From the NCBI GenBank assembly GCA_024364735.1, contig JAGFNQ010002597.1, positions 585,525-649,524 on the forward strand: a stretch of DNA of 64,000 nt. The letters are read 5' to 3'. The position numbers were made by a program, and so were the translations under genes. Shown here in pieces: positions 1 through 9,713 of this stretch. Source of the stretch: Boesenbergia rotunda (Eukaryota; Streptophyta; Magnoliopsida; Zingiberales; Zingiberaceae). The first letter of the stretch is position 1; every line of letters begins with the position of its first letter. The notes under the pieces were generated by a model. The model saw only the letters and a list, made by a program, of their open reading frames with translations, was not told where the DNA came from and ran no database searches.

Positions 1-3000
1 TTCCATTACGCCTTCGGCTTCATCGGGATGCCATTCTGTGAGAAATCGGCTAAGGCCTGAGCCTTGATAGCTGGCCGGGGTTGGTATTGTATGTCGTACT
101 CACTTAGCTCAGTTGTCCACTTGACTAGCCGCCCTGAAGCATCCGGATTTGTAAGCACGCGACCCAAGTTACTGTTAGTCAATACAGTAATTGGGTGAGC
201 TAAGAAATATGGTCTGAGTCGCCGGGCGGCTAAGAACAGTATGTAGCCCAGTTTTTCGAGTGTCGTGTACCGACACTCGGCTCCTTTAAATAAATGAGCA
301 AAGAAGTACACCGGCTTCTGCTCAGTTTTTTCTTGTCGGACCAACACCATGCTGCCCGAGTCGGAGGAAGCTGCCAAGTATACATATAAAATCTCATTTG
401 GCTCCGGCCGGGCGAGTGTAGGCAACTCAGCCAGATAAGCCTTCAGCTCTTCAAATGCCTTGTCACATTCTTCGTCCCATTGAAATTTGGTGGCCCGGCG
501 TAATGTCTTGAAGAATGGCAGACCCCGTTCGGCTGATCGGGAAATGAATCTGGATAGGGCGGTAATCCGCCCGGTCAGCCGCTGAGCTTCCTTGAGATTT
601 CGTGGGGCCGGCATCTCTAGAATGGCCTTTACTTTGCCCGGATTTGCTTCGATGCCCCGCTCGGTGACGATATAACCAAGGAACTTCCCGCTCCGAGCTC
701 CGAATAAACATTTGGCCGGATTAAGCTTTAGGCCAAACCGCCGCAGCGTTTGGCAAGTTTCTTCAATGTCGGGGATTAGTTCTTCCGCCCGGGCAGTCTT
801 GATCAGAATATCGTCGACATAGACTTCGACGTTACGCCCCATTTGCGACCGGAACACCTTGTTCATCATTCGTTGGTAGGTGGCGCCCGCATTCTTGAGG
901 CCAAACGGCATGACGGTATAGCAGTAGGTGCCATCAGCCGTGACGAAGCTTACTTTTTCTTGGTCGGCCACAGCCAGCGGGACTTGATGGTACCCCTGGT
1001 ACGCATCCAGCATTGATATGAACTCGCTGCCGGCCGTTGAGTCGACCAGTTGATCGATCCGTGGAAGTGGGTAGCAATCTTTCGGGCATGCACGATTGAG
1101 ATCACGGAAGTCAATGCATACCCGCCACTTGTCATTTGGTTTGGACACCAGCACCACATTCGCCAGCCAGGCCGGGAACTGAACTTCCCGGATGTGTCCT
1201 GCTTCCAGCAGTCTTTCTACTTCTGCCCGGATGACTTGATTCTGCGCGGCGCTGCGATCTCTTTTCCGTTGCTTGACCGGCCGCGCGCCCGGGTAAACAT
1301 GGAGCTGGTGTTCTGCGACTTCCGGTCGGACCCCCTTCAAATCTTTCGCTGACCAGGCGAATACGTCTTGATTTCGAGCGAGGGCGTCGATTAGAGACTG
1401 CTTCAGATCCTCCGGAAGTCCTGCAGCAATTTGTATCTTGGTATCTTCCCTACCGGGCAAAAGTTGTACCTCCTCTTTGTCCTCCCGCAATTCTGTCCAA
1501 GGGGAGGCTTGCACCATGTTGCAGCCGCTACCTGTCCGCCTTGCCTTTTGACCTCCCGAGCGGACATCATCAGCATAGCATCGCCGGGCCACGGTCTGAT
1601 TGCCTTTCACCTCGCCGACTTTGTCGCCGACCGGAAACTTCACCTTGAGGTAGTAGGTGGAGACTACCGCTTTAAACTCGTTGAGAGCCGGTCGACCGAG
1701 AATTGCGTTGTAGGCAGCTGGGGCGTCCACAATCAGAAATGTGGTCCATCGTGTTCTCTTGAGTGGCTCTTCTCCAAGTGAGACGGCCAGCCGTATCTGT
1801 CCGATCGGCTGTACTTCGTTCCCCGTAAAGCCGAACAGGGGAGTAGCCACCAACTCTAGCTGCGATAATTCAATTTGCAGTTGATCAAAAGCTCGCTTAT
1901 ATAAAATATTTACCGAGCTGCCGGTGTCCACAATGGTGCGGTGGACTTCGTAGTTGGCAATGACAGCCGTGATGACCAGCGGGTCATCGTGCGGCACCTC
2001 CAATCCTTGCAAATCCTGCGGCCCCCAGCTGATTTGGGGCCCTTGAGCTTGAGAGGTGCTCACTCCGACTTGGTGAATTTCCAGTCGGCGCACCTGCGTC
2101 TTTCTGGCTCGGTTGGAATCGCCGCCGGTCGGACCGCCAGAAATCACATTGACGCCTCCTCGGACGGCGTTTTGGTGATTGGCTTGATCTTCGTCAAGTT
2201 CCTCCACCTCTTCCTGCTCGGGCCGAGGAAACAATTGCCGGGCGGCGGGGGCATCCCGCCTTTGTCCTTGCTGGGCTGTGGCTCCTTGACCACGCCCGCG
2301 TCCCTGCTGGGTTTGTCGTCCTTGACCCCTGCCGAGTGGGGTCCGAGCTCTGTTGCCTGCTCGGCAATCCTCAGTGTTGTGCGTATTACATTGGTGAAAC
2401 GCATAATACGGGGCCCATCTGTTGGGCCAATTCCCCTGTGCCACCTGCACTTGCTGGGGTCTCATTCCGGGCCGATCGGCCGGTCGGGGACTGCGAATCG
2501 GTCCTCCTGGCGATCTGTTGTGTTGAGGTGCAGGCGCTGGGCTAACTATCGCTTCCTTCCGCCGGGCGGCTTGTGCTTCTTCCACATTGATATACTTACT
2601 AGCCTTCCCGAGCAGGCTGTCGAAATCCTTCGGTGGTTTCCTGATCAGGGATCGGAAGAAATCACCTTCTTGGAGCCCTTGTGAGAAGGCGGTGACTAGT
2701 ACTTCGGAGGTGGTATTGGGCACCTCTATAGCTACTCCATTGAACCTCTGGATGTAGGCCCGGAGTGACTCTTTCGGACCTTGCTTTAGAGCGAACAAAT
2801 TGAGGCTGGTCTTATGGTGCCTCCGACTGCTTGCAAAATGTTGCAGGAACAGCCGCTTTACCTCTGCAAAACTCTCAACTGATCCACTCGGGAGCCCGCC
2901 AAACCATCGTTGAGCCTGCCCGGAGAGGGTCGTCAGGAAAGCGCGGCATTTGACGCCCTCCGGGTATTAGTGCAACTGGGCAGAGCTTTCAAACTTCATG

Positions 3001-3422
3001 ACGTGCTCCTCGGGGTCACTGGTCCCCGAGTACTCTGGCATGGTGAAGAATCGTAGATTCTTGGGAACGGGATCCCCAAGAATTTGTGAGGAGAAAGGGC
3101 TGCGAGTCGGACAGGCCGCGGCGGGGTCAGCTAACCCTTTCCCTTTATCTGGGCGTGTCTGGTGCGCCAGGCTGGACGCTGATGCTTCGGTCGGGGCTGA
3201 GTGGGCCTCGTTCCGGAAAAGTGCTCGGGGAAAATTAGGAGCGCGGGGATCGGGCTGAGCAGCCATACCTTCTGAATTTCCCCGTACAGAGGGCCCAGGG
3301 GGCCGGGCCCCTTGACTACCGGTTGGCGGATGCGATTGTTGTGCCTTCTGTGTCCGGGCAGCCATCAGCATTTCATATTCTTCTGGCGAAAGAGTAACCG
3401 TCAGTGGATTGGGGTTATCCAT
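1..3422 (-). pseudogene. Tat-type gag-pol polyprotein, broken by one stop and one frameshift
   Basis: The frame opens with ATG at 3422 (protein start MDNPNPLTVTLSPEEYEML). Gag follows, with a Cys/His cluster (FHQCNTHNTEDC), then an aspartic protease with VDTGSS, RT with YVDD encoded near 809-820, and an RNase H stretch (YTTLEKLGYILFLAARRL). A TAA at 2967-2969 interrupts gag after QLH. The related gag at about 44.4 kb has a glutamine codon at the same place, so a CAA to TAA change is likely. The frame is open on both sides of it. Near 43-48, after ALADF, the expected continuation (TEWHPDEAEG) is in the +1 frame, pointing to a 1-base loss. Integrase is outside the window. Not translatable as one protein as it stands. 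Confidence 0.9.
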
Positions 3423-3449
3423 TCTTCGCTCTCGATCAGGCAGAAAGCC

Positions 3450-3468
3450 CTCCTTCTAGCGCCAAATT
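3450..3468 (-). other. Primer-binding site region of the Tat element
   Basis: On the minus strand the LTR ends in GGATCA and is followed after two bases by TTTGGCGCTAGAAGGAGG. A TGGCGC-type sequence in this place is the usual tRNA primer-binding site of plant gypsy elements. The exact tRNA was not determined. Confidence 0.7.
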
Positions 3469-3800
3469 TGATCCTGTCGCCGAGCGTAGTGGAGCCGCAA
3501 CCAGAATGACGGTGTGGCGATGCGTGACGTGGATGCTGACGGGGCGTCCTCGCGCAGAATGGCAGCGTCGTGGGGGGTGTCCTCCGGCCGAACGGAAGTG
3601 GATGTCGCCTGGTGCAGGGCCAACCGACGGGAGGTGAACCTGCCGAGGAAGATGACCGTTAGAAACCCGCCGGGAAGAGTCCCGGCCAGGCACTCCGACG
3701 GTCAAGTCAGCACTCCGATGAACAAGAAAATAATGGAGCACTGGAAAAATGAGAGGCTTCGCGCGCGAGTATGCGTACCTGATAATGAGGAGTGGAGTGG

Positions 3801-3810
3801 CTTATATAGC
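3801..3810 (-). promoter_or_regulatory. TATA box of the Tat LTR
   Basis: GCTATATAAG on the minus strand lies inside the LTR upstream of gag. The same block, including the following GC-rich CCCCGG context, is kept in the related solo LTR at about 13584-13593, which supports it as the LTR core promoter. Confidence 0.6.
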
Positions 3811-3828
3811 CGGGGAAAAGGACCAGGC

Positions 3829-3940
3829 ATGGCCTGTGTCAGGATCTTCTGACAGGGTCAGAAGATATGGTATGGTGCTGTCGGTATGAGTATGGCCTGT
3901 GTCAGGATCTTCTGACAGGTTCAGAAGATATGGTATGGTT
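3829..3940. repeat. 63-bp direct duplication inside the LTR
   Basis: The block starting ATGGCCTGTGTCAGGATC at 3829 recurs at 3892, giving a 63-bp period with about two copies that differ by few bases. It sits just upstream of the minus-strand TATA box, where enhancer-like repeats are common in LTRs. Confidence 0.85.
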
Positions 3941-4592
3941 ATGTCGACTGTAACCATCCTTCTTTGTCGTATACTATTTGTCTTATGCGAGGACAAAGAC
4001 AGGTTTCTGTAAGTCGGCGCCTGTCAGAGTGTCAGTTCGTACGAGGGGTGACAGCCTGTTACCTGCAGCTGGTGCAGGTGTATTTTGTCCTTATCCCGGG
4101 GTGATTCCGAGAGAGTGCCTGAGTGGACACCGGGACGGCCCGCCCGGATGGATATCAAACATGTGCTTAATGGATTGCCGGGCGGATGCACTCGATGAAC
4201 GAGGCGTGTAAGCCTTAATGTGGCCGGGCGGCAATACCCGACCAAATGATTAGGCGTGTAAGCCTTAATGTGGCCGGACGGGTTTTACCGATAGGATCGC
4301 TATATTTATTCTGACCGGCCACCTCGCGTCCGACTGGCTGGCATAGACCCTGGGTCCGGTTAGGGTGTCCAGCTGGCTACCTGCACAATGACGTGGACCC
4401 TGAAGTCGGCCATGTCGTTCGCCACGTTGGCTGTTCATACGGTGCCAAAGATAGGGCGGGATCATGGATGATTGAGCCATCAAAATTAGAGTTAAGAATG
4501 AAAATGTGGTTCCGACAGGTCCGGGGAGATGAGTAGCTGAGTGAAGCTGATTTACGCTGGGTTCACTCTTTCCTGAAGTTGAATCTCGATCA

Positions 4593-5279
4593 AACACATT
4601 TAACCTACTAGTGCCTCAGTCCTATCACCCATGCTAATGTGGGACATAGTGTGAATGGAAAGGATGAAAAGATGTTTCATTATGAATGAGACTTTAGTCT
4701 CATGTTAGGAGTTTCTAGTGAATGGAAAGGGAGGTGAAGAATAATGAGACTCCATTGTAAATGGGACTTTAGTCCCGTATTGAGAATCTTAAGACATAAT
4801 TGTTGATTTATATTGTTTCACAAACATGTTAATTGCGAATAAATGTAAGGTGAGAAACTCTCTCTCACGCGTGGGTGCCCAGGAGGTGCAAATCCAGGAT
4901 TTAGATGTGTATTGAACCAAGTAGACTCGTATGCGTGCACGACCTGCGTGCGTCAAATGTCCGATCGGTCGAGGCAAAATTTGTCCAAGCGGATAAAATA
5001 ACGTTTTGCCAAATTTTTTGCTTGGATCTCGATAATTAGTTGGCAGTAAATGACGTTAATTTGGTCATTGAGCATGTCTTCCACCTCGTTCTCGACTCCC
5101 CATCCCCGTGTGTATTTCTCCTTGGTAGCGTTCAGTTCACCACGAGCAACGAATGTTCCGTTGTGCCCGTGGTCCCGCTATTGTATCCTCAGAAACAAAC
5201 GTCCATCAGAATCTCAAAGCACCGTCAGAGGAGGACAAATCTGTTTCAAGGAAACTGCGTTACGCAGGCCTCAGCAACT
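4593..5279. other. Intergenic, no gene seen
   Basis: No convincing reading frame or transposon end was found. A short palindromic stretch (ATGAGACTTTAGTCTCAT) lies near 4687-4704 and a related GGGACTTTAGTCCC near 4764. Confidence 0.5.
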
Positions 5280-5490
5280 CTCTAATTCCGGTCCGGGAAG
5301 ACCTGTTCGGGACTTCCAGTTTAAGACGTCCGGCTTGGGAGATACTGCTCAGGAGATCCTGGTCGGGAGATTATGCTCGGGAGATCCTGATCGGGAGATT
5401 CAGCTCGAGAGATCCTGATCGGGAGATTTAGTTCGGGATATTCAGCTCGGGAGACTCTACTCGGGAATTCCAGCTCGAGAGACTGTATTC
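5280..5490. repeat. Degenerate tandem repeat of GGGAGATCCTGATC-like units
   Basis: Units such as GGGAGATCCTGATCGGGAGA and the CAGCTCGGGAGAC variant recur every roughly 20-40 bases. The CTCGGGAG/CTCCCGAG motif is shared with the LTRs near 30.9-31.0 kb and 45.4 kb, so this may be an LTR remnant. Confidence 0.5.
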
Positions 5491-6126
5491 TGCATAAAAG
5501 ATAGCTCACACCACTCAACAGTTAAGTTGAAATTTTTATAATTTTAATTTAATTTTTATTAACTCTCCGAAAACGAAATATATCCTCCAACAACTAATTC
5601 CTCCATTTGATAAAACTCAGTGTTAAGTGCACAAATTCTTCGCATAGATTCCCTCGCTGTTTTGTCACCTTGAACTCGTCAGACTGTTAAATTGGGCTTT
5701 TACATGAAAAAAAGGATTTACATCTTCAAATTATAGACGAGCTTAAAAGGGCTATGTGACTAGAAGGAAGACTTGAAAACTCAGCCCATGATTTTTTCTC
5801 CAGTCCAACAAAACTCCAAGAACCACTCACAGTTCTTGAAAACTAGTTGAACGATCAAATCCCTGACCGCGACCTCCCCACTTTCTGATCTTTTGTCCCG
5901 CTGTTATCGTCTCGAAAGGCAATCCTTTTCTACGGCCCAGGTTTCTGATCGGAGATTATTATCTCGATACATGTGGCTACTGCATAATTGAAGCTTCGTG
6001 GTGCTCCATGACGGAAGCCATCAATTCATACAGTTGAATTAAGAAGCTTTAGAGACGTAATTAATAATAAAAGCTCGATCTATTCACGAGCATCGACGTT
6101 GGCCATAAGAACAGAGCAAAACAGGG
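5491..6126. other. Upstream region of the MCTP gene
   Basis: AT-rich spacer followed by the presumed promoter and leader of the MCTP gene. No transposon end or other gene was recognised. No clear TATA box could be assigned. Confidence 0.45.
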
Positions 6127-9100
6127 ATGAAGGTGGTGGTGGAGGTTGCGGACGCTGTGGAATTGATGCCCAAGGATGGCCACGGCTCTGCGAACCCGTT
6201 CGTGGAGGTGGAGTTCGACGGGCAGCGCCACCGCACGCAGACCAAGTTCAAGGACCGCAGCCCGGCGTGGAATGAGACTTTCGTCTTCAACGTGCGCGAC
6301 GCCGCCCAGCTCGCCGACAAGACGATCCAGGTGTTGGTGTACCACGATAAGAAGGACGGCGCCGAGGGAGGAAGCGGTCGCGGTCGCGGCGGCGGCGGGC
6401 ACCACCGCAACTTCCTTGGTCGCGTCCGCATCTCCGGGGCTTCCTTACCGCTGTCCGACAGCTACGCCGTGCTCCAGCGGTTTCCCCTCGATAAGCGCGG
6501 CCTTTTCTCTAGCGTCCGCGGCGATATCGGACTCCGTGTCTACGCAACGCCGGATTCCGCCGAGGAGATCCGGCTCGCGGCTGAGGTGCCGCTCGCTGGT
6601 CCTTTCGTCCCTGTCGAGGAAGTTCCAGTAGAGAACAAAGAGACGAGCGAGGCGCCGCCGCCTCAGGTGTTCCACTCAGTCGGAATCGGTGATGCCGCCG
6701 CCGCCGCCGCCGTTTCAGATGGAGGATTGGCTTACGATATCGCCCAGGTGAATCAGGCGATGTCCGGGTCACCGTCTGTCACCAGCATGTCCCAAGCCAA
6801 TGCACGGGCAGCGGAGGCGCCACTTGCGCCTCCGCAGCCCCTTTTCCAACTCCGCTCTCCTCCCGTCCGCCCCGGCAGTCAGTACGACCTCGTGGAGACT
6901 CCGCCGCCCATGGCAAGCCGTCCTGGGTTTCGCAGTGCAATCCTCGGCGCCGCCGGCGAGAAGATCGCCTCCACCTACGACCTGGTGGAGCAAATGCGTT
7001 ACCTGTACGTGAACGTGGTGAAGGCTCGGGACCTCCCCACCATGGACATCACCGGTTCCCTCGATCCTTACGTGGAGCTCAAGCTCGGCAACTACAGGGC
7101 CAGAACGCGGTACCTGGACAAGAACTCCAACCCCGAGTGGCACCAGGTCTTCGCCTTCTCCCAGCACAATCTCCAGTCGAACGTCCTCGAGGTGGCCGTC
7201 AAGGACAAGGACCTCATGAAGGACGACTTCGTGGGTCGACTCACCTTCGACCTCGAGGAGGTGCCCCTGCGCGTTCCCCCCGACAGCCCCCTGGCGCCGC
7301 AATGGTACAAGCTGGAGGACAAGAAGGGGGACAAAATTCACCACGGCGAGCTCATGCTCGCGGTGTGGATGGGGACGCAGGCCGACGAAGCCTTCCCCAA
7401 TGCCTGGCACTCCGACGCCCATGACCTGGGCCTCGAAGGCCTAGCCAACACCCGTTCCAAGGTGTACTTCTCTCCCAGGCTCGTCTATCTCCGGGTCATT
7501 GCCGTCGGGGCGCAGGACCTCGTTCCCCACGACAGAAAACGGCCGCCGGTCAACGTGTGGCTCAAGGCGCAACTAGGCCATCAAATCTTGCGCACTCGCG
7601 GCGTCGTCGGCACGGTTAACCCCGTTTGGAACGACGAGCTCCTGTTCGTTGCGTCGGAGCCGTCCGACGAGCCGCTCGTACTGACGGTAGAGGACCGGGT
7701 GGCGGCGAACCGGGACGAACCGCTAGGCCGGCTGGTGCTGCCGCTATCCGCCGCGTATCAGCGGATGGAGCATCATCACAAGGCGGTGGAGCCTCGATGG
7801 TTCAGCCTCGCCAAACCGACGGCCTCCGACAAGGAGGCCGCGGGCGCGACCGAGGAGGATAAACACAAGTTCTCCAGCAAGATCCACCTCCATCTCTACC
7901 TCGAGATGGGCTACCACGTGCTCGACGAGTCAACGCAGTACAGTAGCGACTTCCAGCCGGCGTCCAAAGTGCTCCGGCCGAAGCAGAGCATTGGGGCGTT
8001 CGATCTCGGCATCCTCGGGGCGCGCAACCTCATGCCGACGAAGGCGAAGGATGGACGGACTACCGACACCTACTGCGTGGCCAGGTACGGACCCAAATGG
8101 ATCCGCACGCGGACGATCCTCAACAGCCTCGCGCCGCAGTGGAACGAGCAGTACACCTGGGAGGTGTTCGATCCGTGCACGGTGGTCACCATCTGCGTCT
8201 TCGACAATTGCCATTGGGGAGGACACAAGGAGGACGTCAGGGACCAGAGGATCGGTAAGGTCCGCATTCGTCTCTCAACGCTGGAGACCGGCCGGGTGTA
8301 CACCCATTTCTATCCCCTGATGATGCTGCACACGTCCGGCCTGAGGAAAACAGGGGAGCTGCATTTGGCCGTCAGGTTCACCTGCACCTCGTCGGTGAAC
8401 ATGTTGGCCCTCTACGGCAAGCCGCTGCTGCCGAAGATGCACTACGTCCAGCCGATCTCGATTCGGATGATGGAACACCTCAGGCGCCAGGCAATCATCA
8501 TCGTGGCCTCGCGGCTCGGCTGCGCGGAGCCGCCGCTGAGGCGGGAGGCGGTGGAGTACATGCTTGACGTGGACTCGCACATGTTCAGCCTCCGGCGGAG
8601 CAAGGCCAACTTCTACCGCATCATGTCGCTGCTCTCCGTCGTGACGGCAGCCGGCCGGTGGTTCGACGCGGTGCGGATTTGGAGGAACCCAGTGACGACC
8701 GTATTGGTGCACATGGTGTTCGTGATCCTGGTCTTCTACCCGGAGCTGATCCTGTCCACCGTGTTCCTCTACCTCTTCCTGGTAGGCGCTTGGAATTATC
8801 GGTTCCGGCCTCGAAAGCCGCCGCACATGGACACGAGGCTGTCGCACGCGGAGATGGCGAATCCGGACGAGCTCGACGAGGAGACCGACACGTTCCCGTC
8901 GTCGAGGTCCGACGAGGTTGTGCGAAACCGGTACGACCGGATGCGGAGCCTGGCGGGGAAGGTGCAGACCATCGTCGGCGACATGGCGACGCAGGCCGAG
9001 AGGGTGCAGGCGCTGCTCAGCTGGCGAGACCCGCGCGCCACCACCATCTTCATCCTGCTCTCCCTCGCCATTGCTGTCGTCCTCTACGTGACGCCATTGC

Positions 9101-9222
9101 AGGTGGTGGCGGTGCTCTCCGGATTGTTCCTTCTCCGCCACCCCCTCTTCCGGAGCCGGATGCCCTCTATTCCCTTCAATTTCTACCGGAGGTTGCCGGC
9201 CAAGTCCGACATGCTTCTATAA
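6127..9222 (+). CDS. MCTP: Multiple C2 and transmembrane region protein (MCTP, QUIRKY-like)
   Basis: A single 1031-aa exon, full length for the plant MCTP family (about 770-1080 aa). A first C2 domain occupies about residues 1-140 (VADAVELMPKDGHGSANPF), followed by a proline-rich linker. Three more C2 domains start near residue 290 (ARDLPTMDITGSLDPYVELK), 451 (AVGAQDLVPHD) and 622 (LGILGARNLMP). The C-terminal phosphoribosyltransferase-like/reticulon-like region has hydrophobic hairpins at about 857-890 and 970-1007. The N-terminal extra C2 domain is typical of the four-C2 QUIRKY/MCTP15-16 type. Family members sit in the ER at plasmodesmata and tether it to the plasma membrane; QUIRKY acts with the receptor kinase STRUBBELIG. 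The start ATG is the first residue of the C2 fold. Third positions are very GC-rich. No defects seen. Confidence 0.95.
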   Translation: MKVVVEVADAVELMPKDGHGSANPFVEVEFDGQRHRTQTKFKDRSPAWNETFVFNVRDAAQLADKTIQVLVYHDKKDGAEGGSGRGRGGGGHHRNFLGRVRISGASLPLSDSYAVLQRFPLDKRGLFSSVRGDIGLRVYATPDSAEEIRLAAEVPLAGPFVPVEEVPVENKETSEAPPPQVFHSVGIGDAAAAAAVSDGGLAYDIAQVNQAMSGSPSVTSMSQANARAAEAPLAPPQPLFQLRSPPVRPGSQYDLVETPPPMASRPGFRSAILGAAGEKIASTYDLVEQMRYLYVNVVKARDLPTMDITGSLDPYVELKLGNYRARTRYLDKNSNPEWHQVFAFSQHNLQSNVLEVAVKDKDLMKDDFVGRLTFDLEEVPLRVPPDSPLAPQWYKLEDKKGDKIHHGELMLAVWMGTQADEAFPNAWHSDAHDLGLEGLANTRSKVYFSPRLVYLRVIAVGAQDLVPHDRKRPPVNVWLKAQLGHQILRTRGVVGTVNPVWNDELLFVASEPSDEPLVLTVEDRVAANRDEPLGRLVLPLSAAYQRMEHHHKAVEPRWFSLAKPTASDKEAAGATEEDKHKFSSKIHLHLYLEMGYHVLDESTQYSSDFQPASKVLRPKQSIGAFDLGILGARNLMPTKAKDGRTTDTYCVARYGPKWIRTRTILNSLAPQWNEQYTWEVFDPCTVVTICVFDNCHWGGHKEDVRDQRIGKVRIRLSTLETGRVYTHFYPLMMLHTSGLRKTGELHLAVRFTCTSSVNMLALYGKPLLPKMHYVQPISIRMMEHLRRQAIIIVASRLGCAEPPLRREAVEYMLDVDSHMFSLRRSKANFYRIMSLLSVVTAAGRWFDAVRIWRNPVTTVLVHMVFVILVFYPELILSTVFLYLFLVGAWNYRFRPRKPPHMDTRLSHAEMANPDELDEETDTFPSSRSDEVVRNRYDRMRSLAGKVQTIVGDMATQAERVQALLSWRDPRATTIFILLSLAIAVVLYVTPLQVVAVLSGLFLLRHPLFRSRMPSIPFNFYRRLPAKSDMLL

Positions 9223-9397
9223 ACTCTTCCGATCACTCCTTTTCCAGTCCAAGATAAAGGTTTTGTGCAATCAATATGGAATCTCAACCTTAAATTACCA
9301 GATACGGCATCATTCTTCTGAATTCGGCAGCAGATTTGGATAGGAAATTAGGAATCTTGAAGACATCATTCTTATATATGCAATCTTTCTGATACCA
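9223..9397 (+). other. 3' flank of MCTP
   Basis: Short AT-rich stretch that probably holds the 3' untranslated region. The copia element starts within about 180 bases of the MCTP stop codon. Confidence 0.5.
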
Positions 9398-9402
9398 AAG
9401 AA

Positions 9403-9699
9403 ATTTAAATGTTTTATCTATTGGAAGTCTTAGCCATGGGTAGTTTTGTCCATGTCTTAATTTATCCGAGTCTTTAGGTTTAGTGATTTGATTTCGTGCT
9501 TGGGTGATCCTATTATGTAGGATTTATGGTTGAAATGTTCTGCTGTAAAAACATATTTATAGGCTCTTCCTTCGTTCTATTTCAATCATTTAATTGCAAG
9601 AATTTTTCTTATCACATCTAAGTCTCTTTTGTTTTCCTTTGCCACCGTAGCAGTGATATTTTTTCTCAATTTCTTTTATTTTCCCTTGTCACGGTAACA
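9403..9699 (+). repeat. Left LTR of the copia element
   Basis: It matches the right LTR along its whole length with small differences, and both carry the block GTTTTATCTATTGGAAGTCT. It ends in GTAACA directly before the primer-binding site, and its first few bases are missing. Confidence 0.9.
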
Positions 9700-9700
9700 A

Positions 9701-9713
9701 TGGTATCAGAGCC
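9701..9713 (+). other. Copia primer-binding site (initiator tRNA-Met type)
   Basis: TGGTATCAGAGCC directly after the LTR is the standard copia primer-binding site complementary to the 3' end of initiator methionine tRNA. Confidence 0.92.

Larger units (their letters stand above)
1..4592 (-). mobile_element. Ty3/gypsy Tat-clade LTR retrotransposon, 5' part (truncated by window edge)
   Basis: Read on the minus strand the order is LTR (4592-3469), primer-binding site, gag, protease, reverse transcriptase and RNase H, which then runs off the left edge. Integrase, 3' region and second LTR must lie outside the window. The RT motif MPFGLKNAGATYQ and a protease fused in one frame with gag are typical of the Tat lineage (Retand/RIRE2-like). 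Only one nonsense codon and one apparent frameshift are visible over 3.4 kb of coding sequence, so this is a fairly recent copy. Two solo LTRs that look related lie at 13327-14435 and 55012-56116. The flanking duplication cannot be checked because one end is missing. Confidence 0.92.
3469..4592 (-). repeat. 5' LTR of the Tat element (about 1.12 kb)
   Basis: The inner end (TGATCCTGTCGCC on the plus strand at 3469) abuts the primer-binding site. The outer end is placed at GATCA (4592), which gives 1124 bp, close to the 1109 and 1105 bp of the two solo LTRs with independently set ends. A TATA-like box read on the minus strand lies at 3801-3810, in the same sequence context as in the solo LTR near 13584-13593. 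The outer boundary is inferred from length and from the TGAT...ATCA ends, not from a duplication. Confidence 0.72.

Noticed and set aside
1941..2684. Long plus-strand frame opposite gag
   Set aside because: It is a shadow of the GC-rich gag frame on the other strand and has no recognisable domain.
8275..9141. 288-aa minus-strand frame within the MCTP gene
   Set aside because: His/Arg-rich composition is typical of an antisense shadow of a GC3-rich gene.
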